From the NCBI GenBank assembly GCA_009787695.1, contig WQSW01000022.1, positions 10,315 through 44,882 of the forward strand: a stretch of 34,568 nt of DNA, written 5' to 3'. How positions within the stretch are numbered: the stretch's first letter is position 1; each line of letters begins with the position of its first letter. Positions 1 to 7,631 of this stretch are shown piece by piece. The notes beneath the pieces were generated by a model. It ran no database searches. It was not told the DNA's origin and saw only the letters and a program-made list of their open reading frames with translations. This stretch comes from Treponema sp. (GTDB taxonomy: Bacteria > Spirochaetota > Spirochaetia > Treponematales > Breznakiellaceae). A program made the position numbers and the translations under genes.

Positions 1-716
1 TCATATTTTTTCTTTTTTGCAAGAGAGCGTGCAATAAGATTGACGGCAAAAGCCCAGCCCTGTGTATCATCAAAAATATTATGTATCTCGCCGCTTGTTA
101 CAGGGAGGTTAATCTGACTGAAATATTTGCCGATCTCATCTTCCCTAAAGCGCAGAGCATCTTCATGTATCGTAAACACATGCTCATGCATAAGTTTTCC
201 GAACATATTGATATCAGGCATTGTGCGTGTAATTATTATTATTGTCATATTTAAAGGGATAGTTCTTATCATCTGTTCAATTACATTTAAGACTGCAAGG
301 TTTTGGATCAAATGAAAATCATCAATTACCATTATATGTTTTCCGGGAGAGGATGTAATTTTATTTATGATTGTGTTAAAATTTGCAAATGCTTCGTTTG
401 TTTTCGGAAAACCTATTTCCATAAGGCGCTCTCCGGCTTCTTTTGAAATAATCGATGTCATACCGGAAATACTCTCCCAAAAACGCGCTGTTATATTATC
501 TCTTTCTGAAATTTGAAGCCATGCTGTTTGAGCGTTATAATTTTCTAAAAAAGAACGTACAGTATGTGTTTTGCCGTAACCTGAACCTGCGCATACAATT
601 ATTAACGGATAATTAATTACATTTTTCAGCAAAGTATGCAGGCGCGGACGTTCCAAGTATTCTCCGTCTTGCTGAAAATTAGTTGTATCATTTCCGATAA
701 TATTTTTTATAGCCAT
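1..716 (-). CDS. MalT/LuxR-type STAND regulator, 3' end cut by window edge
   Basis: The reading frame starts at an ATG at 716-714 and runs open for 238 codons to the left edge, so only the N-terminal part is visible. It carries the same features as its upstream neighbour: an LERPRL segment, a Walker A-like AGSGYGKT near residue 43, an LQISERDN block, a Walker B-like VIDDFHL and a DDTQGWAFAVNLI stretch. These belong to the ATPase (STAND) domain of MalT-type regulators, which bind ATP and an inducer and activate transcription through a C-terminal LuxR helix-turn-helix; that end is outside the window. A strong AAGGAG lies 4 nt before the ATG. The gene begins 16 nt after the stop of the 849-residue paralogue, so the pair is probably one operon created by tandem duplication. 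Confidence 0.85.
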   Translation of the reverse strand, partial: MAIKNIIGNDTTNFQQDGEYLERPRLHTLLKNVINYPLIIVCAGSGYGKTHTVRSFLENYNAQTAWLQISERDNITARFWESISGMTSIISKEAGERLMEIGFPKTNEAFANFNTIINKITSSPGKHIMVIDDFHLIQNLAVLNVIEQMIRTIPLNMTIIIITRTMPDINMFGKLMHEHVFTIHEDALRFREDEIGKYFSQINLPVTSGEIHNIFDDTQGWAFAVNLIARSLAKKKKY

Positions 717-732
717 TGTTCTCCTTATTCAA

Positions 733-3282
733 TTAAATAATTTTACACTCCATTGCAGTACGGATTGCTTCCGGCAGGCTGAATACGCCTAATTTATCAT
801 AAATATTATTAATTATAATTTTAACAGCATCGGCTGAAAGATTTCTGTTAGACGCAATTGCTGTACGCACAAGTCCGTCGCAAAGGTCTTTTAATACAGC
901 AATTTCCAGTTCTGTAAGTTTTGTTTTATTTTCATTATTATTTATCAGCATGTATTTAGAAATCATCTTAATTTTTCTTTTCGCATAAATTGATGATATG
1001 CGGTTAATATCTTCAAGCCATTTTTTCGGTATTGTGCAAGTATTATCTTTGTGAGCAGCCAAAGAGAGAGTGCGCATATCTTTTGCATACTCGGTAAATA
1101 AAGTAATTAATTTATTGGAAAGTGAAAGATGATATGCTTCTGTAAACACGGAAATTGCTTCACTTCTTCTTTTTAACTGGTAAAGCGACATAGCCTGCAA
1201 TACCTTCATTTCTATTTTGCAGAAAAGAATCATCGGATGCTTCATTGAATTTTCAATATACTCAAGCAGTGCTTTGTATTGATGTGTCCGGTAATGATAC
1301 CTTGCCCTTATCCTGTTTGCATAATTTTCCAAAAATGAAGAATGAGTAAAAACAGAAAAATCTCCCTTTAGCCATTCAGGTATTTTTTCTATTTGGTCAA
1401 GTGCAAGATGATAAAAGCCGCAGGCAATATCATATAGCGTGTAACGCAGACCGTAATCTTTTTCTATAATAAGTGTTCCCATTTCTTTTAATGTCTTGGT
1501 TGCTTTTGAAAAATCCCCGTTTGAAAAATAAATATACATAATGTAAACTAACGCTTTGTTCTGAGTAATATACTGATCGTGTTTTCGCGCTTTTGTAATT
1601 GATTGTTTAAGGTATTGTTCCGCATCATCAAATTGTCTTTGATAAAAACATAATTCGCCGCGGATAAGGTCTTCCAATCCGTCATAATACCCAATCAATG
1701 TATTGGGATAATAAGAGCTCATGCGTGAAACTGCCGCGATGTATTCTTCCATCGCTCCGCTTCTGTCTGTCCCTACATTGGAAGCCCATGCGTTTGCCGT
1801 TATTTCCTTGTAATCACCGATTAATTTAAAAGGATTTTTATTAAAATATTCGCTTAGTTTTTTATAATAGAAATCAAAATCATACACATCGGTGTATGTG
1901 CACATTTTCATCTGTAATAATCCCCAGAAAGTATAAATACCTGTTAAAGCGCGGTTTCTTTCCGGCGTTTCGGGACGCTGCTCGTAATCTTTCGCATAAC
2001 GCTCTGCCAAAGAAAGCGCTTCTTCAAAATGCCCCACGTTTATTTTTAATTTTAAATGCATTGAAGGGAATACGGGATTTTGAGACTTCACATCATCAGG
2101 CATCCTGTCAAATATTTCCAGCGCGTAAGTTGCCATGTCCTGCGGCATTTGTACATTTAAAGAAGCAACCTTGCGTGTAATTGCATCATAATCAACGGAT
2201 TTTTCGTAATAGGAAAGTGAGTCCATGTGGTAGCCGTTTGCATCGCACCAAACTCCCGCAATATGATATATTTCTCTTCTTTCATTATCTGTTAGTATTT
2301 GCTCCTGTTTTTGCCTTAAGTAATCATGAAATAAATGATGCATCATATAAGTATCCATGATAAAGTCATAGCGTATGTAAGCGTTTAACAGTTCCATTTC
2401 TTTAATAAGAGAGTCGTTTTTTGCCAGCACTTTAATTAAACTTGCAGAAAGATGATCGATAAGAGAAATTCGCAGCAAGAAATTAAAAAGCTGCTGCGAA
2501 ACTGTTTGGGAAATTTCAGTTTCTATAAAGCGGAAAATATTTTTTTTCATTGCTTCAAAAGCGTATCGTTCATATTTTAAATTTTTTGCAAGCGAATGTC
2601 CTATTAAATTGATGGCAAAAGCCCAGCCCTGTGTATCGTTATAAATATTTCGAATATCTTCTCTTATGACAGAAAGGTTAAGCTGATTAAAAAATTTCAT
2701 TGTTTCATCTTCTGTAAAACGAAGAACATCTTCCTGAATTGTGAAAACATTATCGCCCATCATCATGCCGATTAGGTTTGTTTCAGGCATTGTGCGTGAA
2801 ATTAAAATGATACTCATATCAGGCGGATGTATTTTTACTTTGCGTTCAAAAAAACGAAGTACGCTGGTGTTACGCAGTAAATGGAAATCGTCAAAAACCC
2901 TAATGTGTTTTCCCGGCAGAAAAGATATTTCTTTCCAGATCGTGGAGTATTTTAAAAACGCTTCATCTGAATTCGGAAATCCGATTTCTTTAAGACGGGA
3001 ACCAATATTCGGCATAAGCAGCGATACCATATTTGAATAACTTTCCCAAAAACGCGCCGGTATATTATCCCGTTCTGAAATTTGCAGCCAGCTGATATTT
3101 GCTTTATAATCTTTAAGAGAAGAATGTACTGCGCGGGTTTTGCCGTAACCGGAACCTGCACATACAATAACAAGCGGATAATCAATTGCTTCCTTAAACA
3201 AAGCATTTAAGCGAGGACGTTCCAAATAATTTGCGCTTGCATTGCTGCTTGCTTCATTTTCAATAATATTTTCTATAGGCAT
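733..3282 (-). CDS. MalT/LuxR-family ATP-dependent transcriptional regulator (849 aa)
   Basis: A full-length MalT-like regulator. The N-terminal STAND ATPase has a Walker A-like GSGYGKT at residues 43-49 and a Walker B-like VFDDFHLL with the acidic pair D131-D132. A long helical, TPR-like middle (about 350-740) is typical of the inducer-sensing arm. The C-terminus (about 785-845) is a LuxR-type helix-turn-helix, recognisable from LTELEIAVLKDLCDGL, ADAVKIIINNIYDKLG and the final EAIRTAM. About 850-900 residues is normal for the family. In MalT-type proteins an inducer and ATP trigger multimerisation and promoter binding; the inducer here is unknown. The gene is divergent from the receiver/HD-GYP gene at 3519 and is followed 16 nt later by a second copy of its own N-terminus. 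Confidence 0.9.
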   Translation of the reverse strand: MPIENIIENEASSNASANYLERPRLNALFKEAIDYPLVIVCAGSGYGKTRAVHSSLKDYKANISWLQISERDNIPARFWESYSNMVSLLMPNIGSRLKEIGFPNSDEAFLKYSTIWKEISFLPGKHIRVFDDFHLLRNTSVLRFFERKVKIHPPDMSIILISRTMPETNLIGMMMGDNVFTIQEDVLRFTEDETMKFFNQLNLSVIREDIRNIYNDTQGWAFAINLIGHSLAKNLKYERYAFEAMKKNIFRFIETEISQTVSQQLFNFLLRISLIDHLSASLIKVLAKNDSLIKEMELLNAYIRYDFIMDTYMMHHLFHDYLRQKQEQILTDNERREIYHIAGVWCDANGYHMDSLSYYEKSVDYDAITRKVASLNVQMPQDMATYALEIFDRMPDDVKSQNPVFPSMHLKLKINVGHFEEALSLAERYAKDYEQRPETPERNRALTGIYTFWGLLQMKMCTYTDVYDFDFYYKKLSEYFNKNPFKLIGDYKEITANAWASNVGTDRSGAMEEYIAAVSRMSSYYPNTLIGYYDGLEDLIRGELCFYQRQFDDAEQYLKQSITKARKHDQYITQNKALVYIMYIYFSNGDFSKATKTLKEMGTLIIEKDYGLRYTLYDIACGFYHLALDQIEKIPEWLKGDFSVFTHSSFLENYANRIRARYHYRTHQYKALLEYIENSMKHPMILFCKIEMKVLQAMSLYQLKRRSEAISVFTEAYHLSLSNKLITLFTEYAKDMRTLSLAAHKDNTCTIPKKWLEDINRISSIYAKRKIKMISKYMLINNNENKTKLTELEIAVLKDLCDGLVRTAIASNRNLSADAVKIIINNIYDKLGVFSLPEAIRTAMECKII

Positions 3283-3378
3283 GATTCACTTTTTAGTTTT
3301 AAAACATTTTATTTTAAAACTATTTTTTATAATATAATGCATTATAATATATTTTATAATAATCTACAATTAAAATGG

Positions 3379-3432
3379 TATAATATTAAGAGCAAATTTA
3401 AAGTTAAAAGAAATTGTTTTAACTTTAAATTT
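3379..3432 (+). promoter_or_regulatory. TATAAT box and 16-bp perfect palindrome upstream of the receiver/HD-GYP gene
   Basis: The 236-nt divergent spacer 3283-3518 is very AT-rich. A TATAAT lies at 3379-3384, without a convincing -35. Just after it are two perfectly complementary 16-nt arms, AAATTTAAAGTTAAAA at 3394-3409 and its reverse complement at 3417-3432, separated by 7 nt. If the TATAAT is used, the palindrome sits at the very start of the transcript, as an operator over the start site or a 5' hairpin. It has no T-run, so it is a poor terminator. Confidence 0.5.
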
Positions 3433-3518
3433 ACATTTATTCTTAATCAGGGTGTATTTTGCGATTTTATTCGGCTTCAAAATTTAGACATATTAAATAG
3501 TTATTTATAGAGGTAATT

Positions 3519-4601
3519 TTGATAGAAAATAAAAGACAAAAAATAATGCTTGTTGATGACAACAAAGCAAATTTAACCATAGGAAAAAGTATTCTTAGCG
3601 AATACTACGATGTTTTTGCTCTTTCCTCTGCCGACAAACTTTTTGAATTTTTAAAGCATGTAATTCCTGATTTAATTCTGCTGGATATTGATATGCCCGG
3701 CATGAACGGTTATGAAACATTAACAATTCTTAAGGCAGACAAGCAGTATGCGGATATTCCTGTAATCTTTGTTACGGCGAAAGCATCAGAAGCGGATGAA
3801 TGTGACGGTTTGGATTTAGGTGCAATCGATTATGTAGTTAAACCCTTTTCGCCGGCTCTTTTATTAAAGCGCATTGAAAATCATTTATTGTTTCAGAAGC
3901 AAAAAGCAAGTTTGCAAGATTACAACGAGAATCTGATAAAGATGGTAAAGGAAAAAACGCATCAGTTATACAGTCTTCAAAATGCGATTATAAGCAACAT
4001 AGCAGAGCTTGTGGAATTCCGCGATGTTGTAACAGGCAGGCATATAAGCCGCACACAAAAATATCTGAAAAAACTTGCAGAACAGCTAATTGAAGACGGA
4101 GTATATGCAGATGAAATTCTTATATGGGATATGAATGTAATTTTGCTTTCATCTCAGCTTCACGATATAGGGAAGATCGCCATAAGCGATAATATCCTGA
4201 ATAAAGCAGGCGTTCTGACAGAAGAAGAAAAAGAAATAATGAGAACCCATACCAAAAAAGGCGTGGAAGTAATTGAAAAAATGGAACACGCCTCTGATTT
4301 AACAGGTTTTCTTGAGTACGCAAAATTATTTGCAGGAACACATCATGAAAAATGGGACGGCAGCGGCTACCCCAACGGATTATCAGGAGAAGAAATACCG
4401 CTTGAAGGACGCATAATGGCGATAGCGGATGTATACGATGCTTTAATTTCGGAACGTCCGTATAAGAAATCCTATACCGCCCAAGAATCAGCTCAAATAA
4501 TAATTGACGGCGGAGGCACACATTTTGATCCTGCGCTCATTGATACTTTTTCCAAAGTAAAAGATGATTTTGCCGCTATCGCGGTGGAGTATGCGGATTA
4601 A
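3519..4601 (+). CDS. Response regulator with receiver and HD-GYP (cyclic-di-GMP phosphodiesterase) domains
   Basis: The receiver domain (about 8-125) has the acidic pair D13-D14, phospho-acceptor D56 in LLDIDMPG, T86 and K108 in VVKPF. A helical linker (about 125-165) leads to an HD-GYP domain (about 160-350) with H215-D216 in LHDIGK, H244, H275-H276 and GSGYP at 281-285, the signature that names the family. HD-GYP enzymes hydrolyse cyclic-di-GMP using a metal centre, so phosphorylation probably controls second-messenger breakdown. No partner histidine kinase is adjacent. The start is a TTG at 3519, chosen because AGAGG lies 5 nt upstream and the receiver fold begins immediately after it. It converges with the HTH gene ending at 4704. 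Confidence 0.92.
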   Translation: MIENKRQKIMLVDDNKANLTIGKSILSEYYDVFALSSADKLFEFLKHVIPDLILLDIDMPGMNGYETLTILKADKQYADIPVIFVTAKASEADECDGLDLGAIDYVVKPFSPALLLKRIENHLLFQKQKASLQDYNENLIKMVKEKTHQLYSLQNAIISNIAELVEFRDVVTGRHISRTQKYLKKLAEQLIEDGVYADEILIWDMNVILLSSQLHDIGKIAISDNILNKAGVLTEEEKEIMRTHTKKGVEVIEKMEHASDLTGFLEYAKLFAGTHHEKWDGSGYPNGLSGEEIPLEGRIMAIADVYDALISERPYKKSYTAQESAQIIIDGGGTHFDPALIDTFSKVKDDFAAIAVEYAD

Positions 4602-4638
4602 TTTTATATTGCTGTGTGTTAAAAATGATGGAAAATTC

Positions 4639-4695
4639 TACACTTATTGCAACCAATAAATGCAGGAAGCTTACACTTTTTGGAACCAATAAATG
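4639..4695. repeat. Two 24-nt imperfect direct repeats
   Basis: Copies at 4639-4662 and 4672-4695 match at 22 of 24 positions by eye and share an AACCAATAAATG core, with a 33-nt period. They lie between two convergent genes, where neither promoters nor start signals are expected. No long inverted repeat or T-run terminator is visible in this 102-nt gap. Confidence 0.5.
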
Positions 4696-4703
4696 TGGAA
4701 TTT

Positions 4704-5024
4704 TTATATCTTTAATAATACTTCTTTTTTAGAAGAGTTTCTGGGGTAAGCGGTTATTTCCAAGCCCATTCCCAAACTGTCAAGATAATCTATTAAAGTT
4801 GATATACGAATATCTTTGCGGTTTTCCAGTTTTGAAACAGCGGTTTGGGTAAAATTTTCTAAATCGCTTTGTTTAAGCCCGTATTTTTCCCGTAGTATTG
4901 CTAGTCTGATATTGAGGCTTTCCTTTTGTGCCAGTTTTTTCGCTCTTGCAAGTACTTCCGGATTCATTCTTGCATCAAGTTCACTTAATGGGTGAGGCTT
5001 TTTTATTACTTTAGTTTTTGCCAT
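4704..5024 (-). CDS. XRE/HigA-like helix-turn-helix protein (106 aa)
   Basis: A small basic protein with an XRE-type helix-turn-helix at about residues 41-75: IRLAILREKYGLKQSDLENF, then TQTAVSKLE and STLIDYLDSLG. The architecture of a short N-terminal extension with DARMNPEVLARAKK, then the HTH, then a short tail resembles HigA-family antitoxins that usually follow a RelE/HigB-type toxin gene. No toxin is seen; the upstream neighbour is another HTH protein. It is either an orphan antitoxin or a stand-alone repressor. The start is supported by purine-rich AAAGGATAGGTAA just before the ATG. A promoter with a palindrome in its spacer lies at 5054-5082, which fits autoregulation. Confidence 0.75.
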   Translation of the reverse strand: MAKTKVIKKPHPLSELDARMNPEVLARAKKLAQKESLNIRLAILREKYGLKQSDLENFTQTAVSKLENRKDIRISTLIDYLDSLGMGLEITAYPRNSSKKEVLLKI

Positions 5025-5053
5025 TTACCTATCCTTTAATTACCATATTAAAA

Positions 5054-5082
5054 GGTATATGAACAATAATTCATATAGTCAA
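5054..5082 (-). promoter_or_regulatory. Minus-strand promoter with palindromic operator for the 106-aa HTH gene
   Basis: Reading the minus strand, TTGACT (5082-5077), a 17-nt spacer and TATACC (5059-5054) form a sigma70-like promoter. The palindrome TATATGAA (5056-5063) and TTCATATA (5070-5077) fills the spacer and overlaps both boxes. Binding of the HTH protein there would block its own promoter; that regulator assignment is inferred. Confidence 0.6.
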
Positions 5083-5103
5083 GCGGATAAATTCTTTAAG
5101 CAA

Positions 5104-5466
5104 TCATTTAACTTTTTTTTTCCTTCCGTTAGTTATAGAGTTTTGAGGGGTTTCTTGTTCAAATTTTTTAAAACGATACGAGATAACTTCGGATAATTCG
5201 TTCAGTATTTTTTCCTGTAAATCTGCAAGAGTTCCTGCTTCCTGCATCGGGTAATATCTGGTTGAAAACAAAGCAGGAGCGTCAATTTCTAGAGCAGCGG
5301 CTATTCGTTCAAGCATTTCGGGGGTGGGAAAACTTTTCTCGCTTTCTATTAAAGCTATGTAATTTGTTGAAGTTTCAACTCTTTCAGCAAGTTGTGCTTG
5401 AGTAATTTTTAAAATTCGTCTTTGTGCTTTCATATTGAAAGCTAATACCGATCTTAGACTTGTCAT
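5104..5466 (-). CDS. XRE-family transcriptional regulator (120 aa)
   Basis: The N-terminal half is a classical XRE helix-turn-helix (about 8-66): MKAQRRILKITQAQLAERV, then the recognition segment TSTNYIALIESEKSFPTPEML and RIAAALEIDAPALF. A helical region and a lysine-rich tail follow. It resembles stand-alone repressors of prophage or accessory regions; the target is unknown. The start at 5466 has GAGG only 2 nt away, closer than usual. M12 is an alternative, but no better ribosome site precedes it. The gene has its own promoter with an overlapping 15-nt inverted repeat (5502-5555) and is separated by 79 nt from the second HTH gene, so the two are probably regulated separately. Confidence 0.82.
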   Translation of the reverse strand: MTSLRSVLAFNMKAQRRILKITQAQLAERVETSTNYIALIESEKSFPTPEMLERIAAALEIDAPALFSTRYYPMQEAGTLADLQEKILNELSEVISYRFKKFEQETPQNSITNGRKKKVK

Positions 5467-5501
5467 AACCTCAGTTTAAACTTGGTTTTCATTTTTATTT
5501 A

Positions 5502-5555
5502 TTTATAGTTACTTGACAATTTATGTTAAACATATAAGAATATGCTTAACATAAA
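5502..5555 (-). promoter_or_regulatory. Minus-strand promoter and inverted-repeat operator for the 120-aa XRE gene
   Basis: On the minus strand TTAACA (5529-5524), a 16-nt spacer and TATAAA (5507-5502) form a promoter pointing at the gene starting at 5466. The -35 lies inside an inverted repeat, TTTATGTTAAACATA (5520-5534) and its near-complement TATGCTTAACATAAA (5541-5555), matching 14 of 15. A plus-strand TTGACA (5514-5519) touches the left arm, so bound repressor might also affect the lipoprotein gene at 5644. Confidence 0.6.
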
Positions 5556-5643
5556 CTTTTAATATATGTACCATGTGGTTTTCTATTAGAAAATTCTGTT
5601 TTAAATTGCTTAATTAATTAGAAGTAAAAAAAAGGAGAAAAAA

Positions 5644-7578
5644 ATGAAAAAAACTTGGAAATTGGCAGGAATTATTGCTTTTTTAGTGATTATTGGGGGG
5701 ATTATTCTTGCCTGTGAACAATCTTCTGAACAGGAACAGAATAATGAAATTATAATATACGTTGTTGAGTTTAATATTAATGGCGGCACTGGTACAGTTC
5801 CAGATGAAATATCAGTAAATATGGGTTCTAGTATAACTCTTCCTAATATGCATGGGTTTACAAACGGGGATTATTCTTTTAATGGTTGGAATACTCATCC
5901 AGATGGATTAGGTATAAGTTATCAGTCCAATTCTTCCTATATACCTACAGAAAGTATAACTTTATATGCAAAATGGGAGGCTCCTATTGTTCCTTTAGGA
6001 TACACTGTCGCAGAGAAGCTGGCTTGGCTGAAAGATAATGCTGAAAGTAATAGAAACTATATCGTTGAGGTTAATTTTGATGAAAATATAAGTTCTCATA
6101 CATTCACCTACAGTAACAACAATATTACTGTAATCATTAGGAACACTGACAAGAATATTACTTTTTCATCTATTACTATTTCTTCTGATTGTACTCTTAT
6201 TCTTGAAGGCAATTCTACTTGTCAAAATAATTTAATTGTTAATAACAACGGAAAGCTGATTATAAATAATGGAGTGAAAATATCAGGAGTATCTTTATCA
6301 AACAGTTCTTTTACAATGAACGGCGGAGAAATTTTCGGTAAAAATGGGGTATCTGGTAGCGGAGCTTTTACAATGAATGGAAGAAAAATTTTTGGCGGAA
6401 ATGGTGTATCTGTTGGCGGAACTTTTACAATGAATGGAGGAGAAATATTTGGCGGAAATGGGGTATCTGTTGGTTACGGTACATTTATAATGTCTGACGG
6501 AAAAATATATGAAAATTCAAACAATACTGAAGGTGGTGTGGTATCTGTAACTAAAGGAACATTTACGATGTCCGGCGGGATAATTACTAACAATACTAAT
6601 GGTGGCGGGGGGTGTGGTGGAGTGTATATAGAAGATGGTACATTTAAAATGACTGGCGGTGAAATCTCCTACAATTCCGTATCTTATAACACCACTAATA
6701 AATTTGGTAAAGCGTTTGGGGTTTATATTAAAGGAGGGACATTTACAATGATTGGCGGTGAAATTTCTAACAATTTTGGAGAGTATTGTTATGTAGCAGT
6801 ATGTATTGAGCATATTATAAAAACTATCAACTATAATGATCACCATATAGGAAGTAATTTCACAATGGAAGGTGGTAAAATTTATAATAATAGTGGCATT
6901 GGAGTTAGTAGTGTTTCTCATGATTTTAATACTTTTACGATGACTGGCGGAGAAATTTCCGGTAATCAAGGCTCTGGAGTATCTGCTCGTTTTTTTACGA
7001 TGACTGGCGGAGAAATTTTCGGTAACCAAGACTCTGGAGTAAGATTATCTAAATCTTTTACGATGACTGGTGGAAAAATTTCTGGTAATCAAGGCTCTGG
7101 AGTAGAAGGAAGAAGTTCTTATATTACGATGTCTGGCGGAGAAATTTCCGGTAATACAGGGAGCGACGGCGGCGGAGTGTATGCTGGTACTTTTACGATG
7201 TCTGGCGGTGAAATTTATGGTAATAATGCAGCAGCGTATGGTGGTGGAGTGTATGTTGGTGGATTGAGTGCTCCTTTTACGATGTCGATGTCTGGTGGTG
7301 AAATTTATGGTAATAGTGCAGGGGATGCTGGCGGAGGAGTGTGTGGTTATAACTACACCTTAACCAAGACCGGCGGTACTATTTATGGTTATACAATGGG
7401 AAATAATAACAGTAATGTTGTAAAAGATGTTGATGGAAATGTGTTAGATGATCGAGGACATGCGGTTGTGGTATATGACGCCGCCAGTAATGTTAAAAAT
7501 CGAAGAGAGACTACTGCGGGCTTAGGGGATAATTTATACACTGCAGTACCCGGCGCTCCTGGTGGTTGGGAGAATTAA
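5644..7578 (+). CDS. Lipoprotein with InlB-like repeat and beta-helix repeats (644 aa)
   Basis: A lipoprotein signal (MKKTWKLAGIIAF, lipobox ILAC with C24 as the lipidated residue) is followed by one Listeria-Bacteroides InlB-type repeat (about 38-112, ending ITLYAKWE). From about residue 220 to 580 runs a tandem series of roughly 20-residue units built on FTM-[TS]-GGEISGN and GSGV, as expected for a right-handed parallel beta-helix at the cell surface. The C-terminus (VLDDRGHAVVV, RRETTAGLGDNL) appears to be a conserved cap. Such proteins often mediate surface contact or polysaccharide binding; the ligand cannot be read here. The start has GGAG 8 nt upstream. A second lipoprotein gene follows 53 nt downstream. 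Confidence 0.85.
   Translation: MKKTWKLAGIIAFLVIIGGIILACEQSSEQEQNNEIIIYVVEFNINGGTGTVPDEISVNMGSSITLPNMHGFTNGDYSFNGWNTHPDGLGISYQSNSSYIPTESITLYAKWEAPIVPLGYTVAEKLAWLKDNAESNRNYIVEVNFDENISSHTFTYSNNNITVIIRNTDKNITFSSITISSDCTLILEGNSTCQNNLIVNNNGKLIINNGVKISGVSLSNSSFTMNGGEIFGKNGVSGSGAFTMNGRKIFGGNGVSVGGTFTMNGGEIFGGNGVSVGYGTFIMSDGKIYENSNNTEGGVVSVTKGTFTMSGGIITNNTNGGGGCGGVYIEDGTFKMTGGEISYNSVSYNTTNKFGKAFGVYIKGGTFTMIGGEISNNFGEYCYVAVCIEHIIKTINYNDHHIGSNFTMEGGKIYNNSGIGVSSVSHDFNTFTMTGGEISGNQGSGVSARFFTMTGGEIFGNQDSGVRLSKSFTMTGGKISGNQGSGVEGRSSYITMSGGEISGNTGSDGGGVYAGTFTMSGGEIYGNNAAAYGGGVYVGGLSAPFTMSMSGGEIYGNSAGDAGGGVCGYNYTLTKTGGTIYGYTMGNNNSNVVKDVDGNVLDDRGHAVVVYDAASNVKNRRETTAGLGDNLYTAVPGAPGGWEN
6300..7330 (+). repeat. 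Tandem coding repeats of the beta-helix lipoprotein
   Basis: Within the lipoprotein gene, degenerate 60-66-nt units recur, each around ACGATGACTGGCGGAGAAAT. The best conserved run has ACGATG at 6937, 6997, 7060 and 7126, followed by more divergent copies to about 7330. Spacing is always a multiple of three, so unit gain or loss by slippage would keep the frame. Confidence 0.75.
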
Positions 7579-7631
7579 TTAGGAATGTGAAAAGTTATAT
7601 TAATTTTTAGATTAGTAATATGGAGTATAAA

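Noticed and set aside
6517-7029. Minus-strand frame of 170 codons inside the beta-helix lipoprotein gene
   Set aside because: It is the complement of a repetitive coding region and encodes a low-complexity repeat with no independent start signal.
6300-7330. Possible CRISPR-like array
   Set aside because: The repeats are in frame, 60-66 nt apart, degenerate, and encode a continuous beta-helix; no spacers or cas genes are present.
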